A stretch of 64,000 nucleotides of DNA from Corynebacterium tuberculostearicum (lineage in GTDB: Bacteria; Actinomycetota; Actinomycetes; Mycobacteriales; Mycobacteriaceae): the NCBI RefSeq assembly GCF_013408445.1, contig NZ_JACBZL010000001.1, positions 2,294,001 to 2,358,000 on the forward strand, given 5' to 3'. Shown here piece by piece: positions 49,992-57,767 of the stretch; positions within the stretch are counted from its first letter, which is position 1; each line of letters begins with the position of its first letter. The notes under the pieces were generated by a model, which was not told the origin of the DNA, made no database searches, and saw only the letters and a list, made by a program, of their open reading frames with translations. Both the position numbers and the translations under genes were made by a program.

Positions 49992-51555
49992 TCTGTTCTC
50001 CAGTGTTCAAGGCTTGGGGTGCTACGAGTTCAAAGTTCACGTGCGCGCCGGGTGGCAGCTGCGCGGCGATATCAATATCTTCTTCCAATACGGTGGCGAT
50101 GACCGGGTAACCGCCGGTCACGGCGTGATCGCGGAGGAAGACCACGGGCTTGCCATTGGGCGGGATTTGGATCGAGCCGGCGACCATGCCTTCGGACGGA
50201 AGCTCGCCGTCCTTGACGCGTTCAATCGGTTCTTCGCCATCGAGGCGCAGGCCCACGCGGTTGGAATCCGAGGTGACGGTCCACTCGGTATCCAGGAAGG
50301 CGGAGACATTATCGCCAAACCAGTCATCACGGGGTCCGAGCACGCAGCGCAAGGTGGCGCGGGTCTTGCCGTCGGAGCTTTCACGCACGCGCAGTGGGTT
50401 AGCCAGCTGGGCGTCGGTCATGCCGGTAGAGCGCGGTAGCACGCCGATGACATCGCCGGTGGTGACCGGGTCCGGGCCAAGGCCAGAAAGGACGTCGGTG
50501 GCCGCGGAGCCAAGCTCGGATTCGGCGATGATGCCGCCGCGGATGGCCACGTAATTGCGCATGCCTACCGTTGCAGGATCCACCGAGACGGTGTGCCCGG
50601 CCGTGACCAGCACGGGGCGGGCGAGGTGAACCGGCATCTCGCCGAGGCGCACACGCGCGGTAGCGCCGGTGACGCAAATGACGGTATCGGTGAGCGCGTG
50701 GAGCTTAATGCCGCCGATATTCTCCAGCACCGTTGCCCCGCGCGGGTTGCCCACGGCCACATTGGCGGTCGCGGCGGCGGCGCGGTCGGCAGCACCGGAG
50801 GGAGTCACGCCGAGATCGCCCACACCGGGGCGGCCCAGGTCTTGGTAGAGGGTGAGCAGGCCGGCATCGATAACCTCCATGCGCGGCAAGCGGGCAGGGG
50901 CGCGCTTCGAGCGGGCAGAGTGATCAACAAGCTCAGGCAGCTTATCCACGCTGCGATAGCGCACGCGGTCGCCCGGCTGTACCAGCGCCGGCGGGTTGGC
51001 ATTGGAATCCCACATCGGCGTATTGGTGGTGCCCAAAAGCTGCCAGCCGCCCGGGGAAACGCGCGGGTACACCGCGGAAAACTCACCCGCGATACCTACA
51101 GCACCGGCCGGCACCGCGGTACGGGGACTGGAGCGGCGGGGCACCGCTCGCGCCTGGGAGGGCTCCGACGGCGCACAGTAGGTAAAGCCCGGGGCAAAGC
51201 CACCGAAAGCCGCGGTCCACTCGGTAGAGGTATGCCAGTCAATGAGCGCCTCTCGCGAAAGGCCCAGCAGGTCCGCGGCCTCGTCCACATCCTCGCCGTC
51301 ATAGAGCACATCGATTTCTACCGTTCGGGCCTCCGCAGCCGTCGCGGCGGCAGGGGAGAAGTCCTGCAGGAATTCCGCTGCATCGCGCGCCGAATCCGGC
51401 GCTTCAAACGTCAGCAGCAGGGTGGTGGCGGCCGCGATGCAGTCCACCTGATTCTTCAACGGCTTGGCAGAAAGCGCCGCGTGCCAATCCATCACCTGGT
51501 TCAATCCATCCAGGTCAATGAGCAACGCGCGCGTGCCCACAAAATTAATGTGCAT
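49981..51555 (-). CDS. 5-oxoprolinase subunits B and C fused (KipI-KipA)
   Basis: 524 residues. The first ~210 are PxpB/KipI-like (FGGFAPGFTYC, VPAGAVGIAGEFSAVYPRVSPGGWQLLG). The rest is PxpC/KipA-like (LTLYQDLGRPGVGDLGVTPSGAADRAAAATANVAVGNP, DWFGDNVSAFLDTEWTVTSDSNRVGLRLDG, EGMVAGSIQIPPNGKPVVFLRDHAVTGGYPVIATV). With PxpA these make the ATP-dependent 5-oxoprolinase of prokaryotes. The ATG at 51553-51555 overlaps the pxpA stop by one base. Fused forms occur elsewhere. The arrangement with a biotin carboxylase recalls urea carboxylase. Confidence 0.92.
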   Translation of the reverse strand: MHINFVGTRALLIDLDGLNQVMDWHAALSAKPLKNQVDCIAAATTLLLTFEAPDSARDAAEFLQDFSPAAATAAEARTVEIDVLYDGEDVDEAADLLGLSREALIDWHTSTEWTAAFGGFAPGFTYCAPSEPSQARAVPRRSSPRTAVPAGAVGIAGEFSAVYPRVSPGGWQLLGTTNTPMWDSNANPPALVQPGDRVRYRSVDKLPELVDHSARSKRAPARLPRMEVIDAGLLTLYQDLGRPGVGDLGVTPSGAADRAAAATANVAVGNPRGATVLENIGGIKLHALTDTVICVTGATARVRLGEMPVHLARPVLVTAGHTVSVDPATVGMRNYVAIRGGIIAESELGSAATDVLSGLGPDPVTTGDVIGVLPRSTGMTDAQLANPLRVRESSDGKTRATLRCVLGPRDDWFGDNVSAFLDTEWTVTSDSNRVGLRLDGEEPIERVKDGELPSEGMVAGSIQIPPNGKPVVFLRDHAVTGGYPVIATVLEEDIDIAAQLPPGAHVNFELVAPQALNTGEQNAD

Positions 51556-52316
51556 TAGATAAAGCTCCGAATCTCGATGCCTTCTTCCCACAGGCGCTCC
51601 ACCACGCCGCGCAGCAGCTTCACCGCGCCGGGCGAATCGCCGTGGGTGCATACGGATTGCGCATCCACCTCTAACTTCGTGCCATCCACGGCCGTAATCG
51701 ACCCGGTCTGCGCCACCTCAAGAACTCGCTGCACCACCTCATCGGCACTGCCAAGCACCGCATTGGCTTCCTTGCGCGAGACCAGCGTGCCATCGGGGTT
51801 GTAGTTGCGGTCCGCAAAAGCCTCACGGATGACGTTAAGCCCGCTGCGCTTGGCGACGTCCACCGCTACACCCCCTGGCAGTAACATCACCGGCAAGCCT
51901 CCGAAGGCCTTAATGCCCTTGATGACGGCTTCTGCTTGCGCCTCATCTTTCACGATTGCGTTATACATCGCACCGTGTGGCTTCACATAGGAAACCTTGG
52001 TGCCATTGGCGCGGGCCAAAGCGTCGAGCGCGCCAATTTGGTAGGTCACCTCGTCTGCAAGCTCGTCCGGGTTGTAATCGATAAAACGGCGGCCGAAACC
52101 CGCGGCGTCGTTATAACCCACGTGCGCGCCTACGGTCACGCCTGCTTCTGCTGCCGCCTTGAGGGTGCAGGCAATCGAGTGCGGGTCGCCCGCATGGAAG
52201 CCGGTGGCCACGTTTGCGGAGGACACCATCTCCAGCATTGCCGCGTCATCTGCGACCGGGTTGCCTGCAGTAGTCTCTCCCAAATCCGCATTGAGATCGA
52301 TATGGAGCGAGGACAT
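51555..52316 (-). CDS. pxpA: 5-oxoprolinase subunit A (LamB/YcsF family)
   Basis: 253 residues. It starts LHIDLNADLGETTAGNPVADDAAMLEMVSSANVATGFHAGDP, the family signature, followed by VGAHVGYNDAAGFGRR, KPHGAMYNAI and CTHGDSPGAVKLL. PxpA works with PxpB and PxpC to open 5-oxoproline to glutamate at the cost of ATP. First gene of the leftward operon pxpA, pxpBC, biotin carboxylase. An operator-like palindrome lies 17 bases upstream of the start. Confidence 0.95.
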   Translation of the reverse strand: MSSLHIDLNADLGETTAGNPVADDAAMLEMVSSANVATGFHAGDPHSIACTLKAAAEAGVTVGAHVGYNDAAGFGRRFIDYNPDELADEVTYQIGALDALARANGTKVSYVKPHGAMYNAIVKDEAQAEAVIKGIKAFGGLPVMLLPGGVAVDVAKRSGLNVIREAFADRNYNPDGTLVSRKEANAVLGSADEVVQRVLEVAQTGSITAVDGTKLEVDAQSVCTHGDSPGAVKLLRGVVERLWEEGIEIRSFI

Positions 52317-52333
52317 TCAACACCGTCCTTAAG

Positions 52334-52346
52334 ATTGTTGAACAAT
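52334..52346. promoter_or_regulatory. Operator candidate before pxpA
   Basis: ATTGTTGAACAAT, a perfect 13-bp palindrome that contains the 11-mer seen before the transporter gene at 45437. It lies 17 bases upstream of the pxpA start, so a bound repressor would sit on the promoter or leader. Confidence 0.72.
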
Positions 52347-52442
52347 TCGAATGTCATTAAGTGTAACCCTCGCCACTGCCATTTGTGAAGGCGGTTACGT
52401 TTCATTTACCCGCGTGCGCACCCCCACCTAGGTACGAGAAAA

Positions 52443-52479
52443 CCGCCCCGCCCCGGGTAAGAGGTCCGGGAGGAGGCGG
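52443..52479 (-). terminator. Terminator after the CAP-domain gene
   Basis: CCGCC...GGCGG and, inside it, CCCGG...CCGGG form a two-part GC stem. Reading leftward it is followed by TTTTCTCG. A second small hairpin GGGCC-CGAA-GGCCC (52500-52513) lies nearer the gene. Confidence 0.65.
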
Positions 52480-52528
52480 CGTGGCCCGCTAGAGCCCAAG
52501 GGCCCGAAGGCCCTAGCTTGTGAAATCT

Positions 52529-53092
52529 TTAGCGGCCGTAGTTCTGGACAGCGTAGAGCTTGCCCTCAGAGTTGACGGCAACACCAACGCCGATGGTCTT
52601 GGCACGCGGGTCGAGCATGATCTTGCGGTGGCCCGGGGATTCGTACCAGAGCTTAACCAGCTGTGCATCGGAGTAGTCGCTCCATGCCTGCAGTACGTTC
52701 TCGCCGCCGGCCGGGATATTGGAAGGGTAGTAGTTCCAGTGCTGTGGGCGGTGGCTGAGCTTATTGGCGCGAACCAGCTGGTTGGCCCAATCCTGAGCCA
52801 GTCCATTGAGTGCGGCGTTGGCGCGAACCGGGCGCAGGCCGTGTGCTTGGCGGTAAGCGTTGGTGTGATTGATGATGCTCTGTACGCGGTTGGAGGCCGG
52901 AGCAACTGGCTTTGCGGCGGCAGCCGGAGCGGCAGGCAGGTTGACGGAGGGTACCGGAAGGTTCACGCGACCGAAGCTGCTCAAAGAGCTCGATGCCTCT
53001 GCAGGGGCTACGCCAACACCGAGTGCGACGGCTGCTGCGAGTGCAGGAGCGACGAACTTCTTGGCGGAGAAGTGAACTTTGGGGGTGAACAT
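52529..53092 (-). CDS. Secreted CAP (SCP/PR1)-domain protein
   Basis: 187 residues. A basic start and hydrophobic stretch (KKFVAPALAAAVALGVGVAPAEA) form a signal peptide, followed by a Pro/Ala-rich linker. The domain has IINHTNAYRQAHGLRPVRANAALNGLAQDWANQLVRANKLSHRP, AGGENVLQAW and LVKLWYESPGHRKIMLDPRAKTIGVGVA, the CAP pattern with both conserved His and Glu. It is exported and free or wall-associated. CAP proteins have diverse roles, so the role here is open. A very good AAAGGTACC leader precedes the ATG. Confidence 0.92.
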   Translation of the reverse strand: MFTPKVHFSAKKFVAPALAAAVALGVGVAPAEASSSLSSFGRVNLPVPSVNLPAAPAAAAKPVAPASNRVQSIINHTNAYRQAHGLRPVRANAALNGLAQDWANQLVRANKLSHRPQHWNYYPSNIPAGGENVLQAWSDYSDAQLVKLWYESPGHRKIMLDPRAKTIGVGVAVNSEGKLYAVQNYGR

Positions 53093-53607
53093 GAGCGGTA
53101 CCTTTCTACTGGAACCTAGCGGGAATCTATAAGGCGGGGATCTTGGAGTGTTAACGGCTAACTTCCGTTCCCCTTCACTTAAAAGTTAATCAATTCTGAC
53201 CGGGTAAAATCCAGCTGACCAGCAAATATTAGGATTCTTGAAGTTGATTTCGCGCAAAACTAATTGCCTCTTAGTTATTTCTCGATTTGAGCTAGGAAAC
53301 CCCTAAATTCCCTCAGTGATGGCGCTCAGCTCCCCGCCCCCACGGGGGTAGATTTCAACCAATATCTCAGGTTCCCAGGGAAATGAGATTGTTTTAAGGT
53401 ATGTGGGCCTAGTTTTAAGTCCCCTTCTGGCAAAACTGGCCAGTTTCTTGATAGAGCCTATGAGAAACCTTGTGGTTCTCTGGCTATCTAAGGATCATAA
53501 GAGGGTACCAGGGTGATCCGTGATCTTGCTTGAGCCTGCCGCGCTGCCGCTACCACTCCCTCGAAACCGTCCCTCAGCCCCATCCCTGCGCAATATTGGC
53601 ATAAGAA
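53093..53607. other. Long AT-rich intergenic region rich in dyads
   Basis: 515 bp without a credible gene. It contains a perfect palindrome AAACTGGCCAGTTT (53433-53446), a stem ATCTCA.GTTCCC / GGGAA.TGAGAT (53364-53389) and GAGAAACC/GGTTCTC near 53465. It is the upstream region of the secreted CAP gene and ends at the fructose permease terminator. It may hold a long leader, a regulatory RNA or several operators. I cannot match it to a riboswitch class. Confidence 0.5.
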
Positions 53608-53638
53608 AAGCGCCCAGCGGGGAAATCGCTGAGCGCTT
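53608..53638 (-). terminator. Terminator of the PTS permease gene
   Basis: AAGCGCCCAGCG and CGCTGAGCGCTT form a 12-bp stem with one mismatch. Reading leftward it runs into TTTTCTT. Confidence 0.85.
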
Positions 53639-53654
53639 GCAGTTGCAAGACTAT

Positions 53655-55553
53655 TTAGGCCTGAGTGGTTGCGGCCGCCTTGTCAGTCGCTGGTGCAGGG
53701 GAGAGTACCTGGGAAATGATGTCGGCAGCTTCCTTGCGGGTCTTCGCGCCGTGGAGTTGTGCGCGGAAGTCCTCCTTCATGATGTTGCGCGCCAGCTTGG
53801 ACAGCAGCTTGAGGTGCTGCTTTCCAGCGTTATCCGGAACAGCAATAAGGAAGGCCAAGGTGGTCGGGTCTTCGCCCTCTGCCCACGTGACGCCGTGCGG
53901 CAGGCGGGCGAAGGCGAGCGTTGGTACCTTCACTCCGGCAGACCGAGCGTGCGGAATGGCCACGCCGTGGCCCACACCAGTGGAACGGGTAGATTCGCGC
54001 TTCAATGCGGCGCTAGCGACCGCCTCGGCATCAGACATGCGCGCGGAGGTGAGCTTCACCATGGAGCGAATGACCTCTTCGCTAGAAGAACCCAGATCTT
54101 TATCGAGGCTAATCGTATCGACTGCAACAAGTGGCTTATCCTTGCGCTGCGTCAATCCCACCAGCAGGAGAATAAGGCCAGCGCAAACAACGATGCCGGC
54201 AAGCATGGCGATAAAGAAGCCAACGACGTTATCTACCGCGCCGAGCACCGCGACGATCGGGCCGCCGTGCATGACGTGGTCTTGTGCACCGAAAAGACCG
54301 GCGAGCGCACCGGCTACGGCACCACCGGCAACATTGGCGGGGATGACCTGTAGCGGGCGTGCAGCCGCGAGCGGAATGGCGCCCTCGGTAATGCCGAAGA
54401 ATCCCATGAACAACGCGGCGATGCCCGCATCCTTTTCGGCCTTGGTAAACCAGCGGCGGCGCAGGAGCGTAGCTACGCCCACGGCGAGGGGAGGTACGGC
54501 AATCGCACATGCCGCCATGCCCATCGGCGCCGCATTGCCGGCCGCGATCATGCCGCCGCCGAAGAGGAAAGCCGTTTTATTGAAGGGACCACCCATATCG
54601 AAGGCGATCATGGCGCCCAGGATAAGGCCTAGCACGATGACGGAGGAGCCCTGCATTCCAGCGAGATAGTTGGTCATTGCCTCGAACGCGGCCGAGACCG
54701 GTGCGCCAATGAGCAAGATGAAGATGAGCCCCACGATGAGCGTGGTGAAAATCGGGATGACGATGATGGGCCAAATCGGTGCGATGAACTTGTGCACCGG
54801 AATCTTCTTAATGGCAAGAGCCACATAACCGGACAAAATACCGGTGACAATGCCGCCCAAGAATCCGGCACCTGCCTCAGAACCGTAAAGGGAGCCGGTG
54901 GTAGCGATGAGTCCGGTAATAAGACCAGGGGCAAGGCCTGGGCGATCCGCGATGCCCACCGCAATGTAGCCGGAGAGCACCGGGACCATCAGTGAGAACG
55001 CCAGGGCGCCGAGCTCATTGACCGTGTTCCAGAAGCTATCTTCCGGAATCGCCATGCCCTCAGGCGTGGGCGTGCCGCCGATGGAGAGGGCGACCGCAAT
55101 GAGCAGACCACCGGTCACCACGAACGGGATCATGTGCGAGACGCCGTTCATCAGCGCCTTGTACAAGGTTTGACCCACGCTATTCTTGCGAGGCGTCTCT
55201 TCCTCCGTCTTCTCGGAAGAGCCCTCCCAGCGCGAGGCGCTCAAGGACCTGCTGAGCAGTTCCTTCGGATGCTTGATGGCCTCGTCCACGCCGGTGGCCT
55301 CGAGACGCTTGCCGTGGAAGCGGTCCTTGGAAATGACCGTATCGGCACCAATGACAACGGCGTCGGCTTCCTCGATGTCTTGCTTGCTAAAGGCTCCCTC
55401 GACGCCGATGGAACCATGAGTTTCAATCTTGATGCGGTAGCCAAGTTCTTGGGCTGCGGCCTCGAGGTTCTCGGCCGCCATATAGGTATGCGCGATGCCC
55501 GTCGGACACGCCGTGATGGCGAGGATGAGGGGCGATGACTCTGTAGTGCTCAT
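53655..55553 (-). CDS. PTS fructose-type permease, EIIB-EIIC-EIIA
   Basis: 632 residues. EIIB at the N-terminus (ILAITACPTGIAHTYMAAENL, phospho-Cys), EIIC in the middle with eight to ten membrane helices (MIPFVVTGGLLIAVAL, FDMGGPFNKTAFLFGGGM, GAQDHVMHGGPIVAVLGA), then EIIA (STGVGHGVAIPHARSAGVKVPTLAF, phospho-His). It imports and phosphorylates a fructose-like sugar using HPr. The order B-C-A differs from the A-B-C order of C. glutamicum PtsF. No fruK or ptsH adjoins, so the substrate is uncertain. The start is ATG 55553 or 55562. Confidence 0.92.
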   Translation of the reverse strand: MSTTESSPLILAITACPTGIAHTYMAAENLEAAAQELGYRIKIETHGSIGVEGAFSKQDIEEADAVVIGADTVISKDRFHGKRLEATGVDEAIKHPKELLSRSLSASRWEGSSEKTEEETPRKNSVGQTLYKALMNGVSHMIPFVVTGGLLIAVALSIGGTPTPEGMAIPEDSFWNTVNELGALAFSLMVPVLSGYIAVGIADRPGLAPGLITGLIATTGSLYGSEAGAGFLGGIVTGILSGYVALAIKKIPVHKFIAPIWPIIVIPIFTTLIVGLIFILLIGAPVSAAFEAMTNYLAGMQGSSVIVLGLILGAMIAFDMGGPFNKTAFLFGGGMIAAGNAAPMGMAACAIAVPPLAVGVATLLRRRWFTKAEKDAGIAALFMGFFGITEGAIPLAAARPLQVIPANVAGGAVAGALAGLFGAQDHVMHGGPIVAVLGAVDNVVGFFIAMLAGIVVCAGLILLLVGLTQRKDKPLVAVDTISLDKDLGSSSEEVIRSMVKLTSARMSDAEAVASAALKRESTRSTGVGHGVAIPHARSAGVKVPTLAFARLPHGVTWAEGEDPTTLAFLIAVPDNAGKQHLKLLSKLARNIMKEDFRAQLHGAKTRKEAADIISQVLSPAPATDKAAATTQA

Positions 55554-55568
55554 GGTTCTCATTAAACG

Positions 55569-55580
55569 GCAATCGTTTGC
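55569..55580. promoter_or_regulatory. LacI-type operator-like site before the PTS gene
   Basis: GCAATCGTTTGC, a 12-bp near-perfect dyad with central CG, differs at one position from the rbs operator core GCAATCGATTGC. It lies immediately before the start codon, where a repressor would block initiation. Confidence 0.58.
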
Positions 55581-55602
55581 GTTGGCACAAGAGCCGGTGC
55601 GT

Positions 55603-57132
55603 CTATTCTCTGCGGATCTGGTAAGTCGTGCGTTGCGAGCCACGCTGGCCCCGCATGACAATCCAGCCCTTCCTCTCCAAGGCCTTGAGTGCGTAGCGCG
55701 CTTGCCCGGTACTGAGTTGGGTGCGTTCCGCGATCTCGTGAAGGCTTAAGGCGGGAGCATAGTCCGCCTCCGCGCCGAGCTGCATACTGTGAAAAACTTG
55801 CGGAACGTTCTTACCCAGCTGACTAAGCTCGTCCTCTACGCTGGCTTCCACTGCTCTCATCGCGGCACGGGCAGAAACCCGATGCGGGCTATCAGGCCTG
55901 GTGCGGGGGAAGATGACACGAAACTCGGTGCCAGTATCTATAAGGCGCGGTGCAGCTAGGCCTGCATCTAAACAGGCACGAATCATCTCTCGGATTCCTC
56001 CGCCCTCGCCTTCAATGACCGGGTGTCCTTCGCTGGTGCGAACTAGTTTGGCAAGCTCATAAAGGCGCTGATTTACTGCAGCTTTGGATAAGGTGGTGCT
56101 GGTCAATTGGGAGACCGAGACCCCTCGCAGCCCACCAGGGCTAGTAATGATCACTGCCTGCCGGGTGATGCGAACCTCAATTCTTTTTCCCACGCCTCGC
56201 GTGTGCGGTCCTAAATCCCGGTGCACTAACGCGTTGGCTACAGCCTCCCGAAGGGCGGCCGGCGGAATTTCCGGGATCTCTTCCACATGACCGCTTTCCG
56301 CATAGCGCAGGTCGGCCTGCAGATTGGCACGCAGCCAATCCACCACATCATCGAGGAGAGCGGGTAGAGGGCCGTCGAAATGGGTGAGGTTCCGCGTGCG
56401 CGCGGCGTGCTCCCGCGGAAGCTGCACCGCCGCGGTTACCCCGAGGGCAGGTACTTTTCCCTGCGGCAAGAAGCCGAGGGCATAATTTCCGGCTACGGTC
56501 AGTTGCCCGTTTACGGTTGCGCCAAGTACCTCGAGGAGGCGCTTGTCCTCCGTGATGGTGGATAGGCGCCTACTGCGTGAGCGGGCTGCGCGTAGCGCCT
56601 CTGCCGTAATGCTTTCATCCATGTCCCGCAGGTCGCTGCCAGGCACTGTCTGCTGGTCATAAAATTCTTGCTCAGATTCGTGGAGTGCCGCCACCTCGAG
56701 GATGCGCAAGTCGTTAGGCCCCATCACATAATTGCCATCCGCTTGCCGTAGGTAGGCCTCTCCTTTGATGCGGGCTGGTTTAAGCATGGGTGAAAGGGGC
56801 GCTACCGTCACTGCGATTACTACCGCTTCATCGATGCTGATGTGGGTAAAAGAGAGCTGGGGCGCAGGTTCTATTAGCGTTCTTGCTTGGTCCGCCACAG
56901 CCTTTTCTACCTGTGCAGGGTGCGCGACGCCGGTGGCGGCAAAGTTGAGGCTCTGATCGACGCCCAAAAGGATGTCACCGCCCATTGGCATGTTTGCAAA
57001 AGCACATATGGTGCGAGCCAAATCATGCGGTGCGCGAAGGAAGGAGCGCTTACATTCCAGCATCGTGCGGTCATCGCCAAAAAGCCGCAGCTGCTCAAGT
57101 GCCTCACGGAGGCTAATTGCATCCCAACCCAT
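55603..57132 (-). CDS. Schlafen/AlbA_2-domain protein with ATPase-like domain
   Basis: 509 residues. The N-terminal AlbA_2 (Schlafen) domain shows TMLECKRSFLRAPHDLARTICAFANMPMGGDILLGVD. A middle region has the HATPase_c_4 pattern EIPPAALREAVANALVHRDLGPHTRGVGKRIEVRITRQAVIITSPGG with the Asn-x-x-x-His box. A C-terminal winged helix follows (LSLHEIAERTQLSTGQARYALKALERKGWIVMRGQRGSQRTTY). Such proteins are thought to be regulators, and some occur in stress or defence settings. No partner gene is present. Confidence 0.87.
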   Translation of the reverse strand: MGWDAISLREALEQLRLFGDDRTMLECKRSFLRAPHDLARTICAFANMPMGGDILLGVDQSLNFAATGVAHPAQVEKAVADQARTLIEPAPQLSFTHISIDEAVVIAVTVAPLSPMLKPARIKGEAYLRQADGNYVMGPNDLRILEVAALHESEQEFYDQQTVPGSDLRDMDESITAEALRAARSRSRRLSTITEDKRLLEVLGATVNGQLTVAGNYALGFLPQGKVPALGVTAAVQLPREHAARTRNLTHFDGPLPALLDDVVDWLRANLQADLRYAESGHVEEIPEIPPAALREAVANALVHRDLGPHTRGVGKRIEVRITRQAVIITSPGGLRGVSVSQLTSTTLSKAAVNQRLYELAKLVRTSEGHPVIEGEGGGIREMIRACLDAGLAAPRLIDTGTEFRVIFPRTRPDSPHRVSARAAMRAVEASVEDELSQLGKNVPQVFHSMQLGAEADYAPALSLHEIAERTQLSTGQARYALKALERKGWIVMRGQRGSQRTTYQIRRE

Positions 57133-57257
57133 GGCGTCATTATAAAACCCTCATTGCAAAGTAGCAATGATTTTTTAATGAGGGGGAAGGGGCTTCTCGC
57201 TCATTGTGATGAACGGTACGCTGGAGGCACTTCGCAACAGAAAGGGAACGCTCGCTC

Positions 57258-57767
57258 GTGAGTAAAGCATCGCCGGATAATATCTTGCTCTACCTGCCGC
57301 AAAAGCAGGAAGATCAGGTGCGCGACATCTTTGCGGGCCTAGCTGAGCGCGGCTTTCCTGTCCAGCAGCAACGCCCGCACATTACGGTCACCTTTTCGCC
57401 GCACATGCAGCCGGAAGTGGTGGACTTGGCGGCCCAGTTGCTGCCGGCCGTTATCCCCGCGGATTTCCGGCGGGTAGGAAACGTTATTTTTGGCACCAAG
57501 CGTAAACAGACGGTGGCCTGGCTGCTGGAGACTACCGACGAGTTAGAAATCGCCGCGCGAAAAATCAGCGCCGCAAACCCGGACGGGCGCGGGCCGCGCT
57601 GGACTCCGCACCTGACCATGGGTTTGCGCCTGCCGCGTGAAGAGGTCCCCGGCTATATCCAAGCGATGGACGAGCTCACCTCCGCGCACTTCAAGGAACT
57701 TACCGCCGTCGAGGCCGCCTATTGGCGGCCGCGCACGCAGGAAAAGACCCTTCTAGCAGGGGATTAG
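57258..57767 (+). CDS. 2'-5' RNA ligase-family 2H phosphoesterase
   Basis: 169 residues. The two His-x-Thr motifs of 2H phosphoesterases are present: RPHITVTFS and TPHLTMGLRL, spaced as in LigT/ThpR proteins. The family cleaves or joins 2'-5' or cyclic phosphodiester bonds, and the true substrate is usually unknown. GTG start behind AGAAAGGGAACG. Convergent with the amidase pseudogene, overlapping by four bases. Confidence 0.87.
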   Translation: MSKASPDNILLYLPQKQEDQVRDIFAGLAERGFPVQQQRPHITVTFSPHMQPEVVDLAAQLLPAVIPADFRRVGNVIFGTKRKQTVAWLLETTDELEIAARKISAANPDGRGPRWTPHLTMGLRLPREEVPGYIQAMDELTSAHFKELTAVEAAYWRPRTQEKTLLAGD

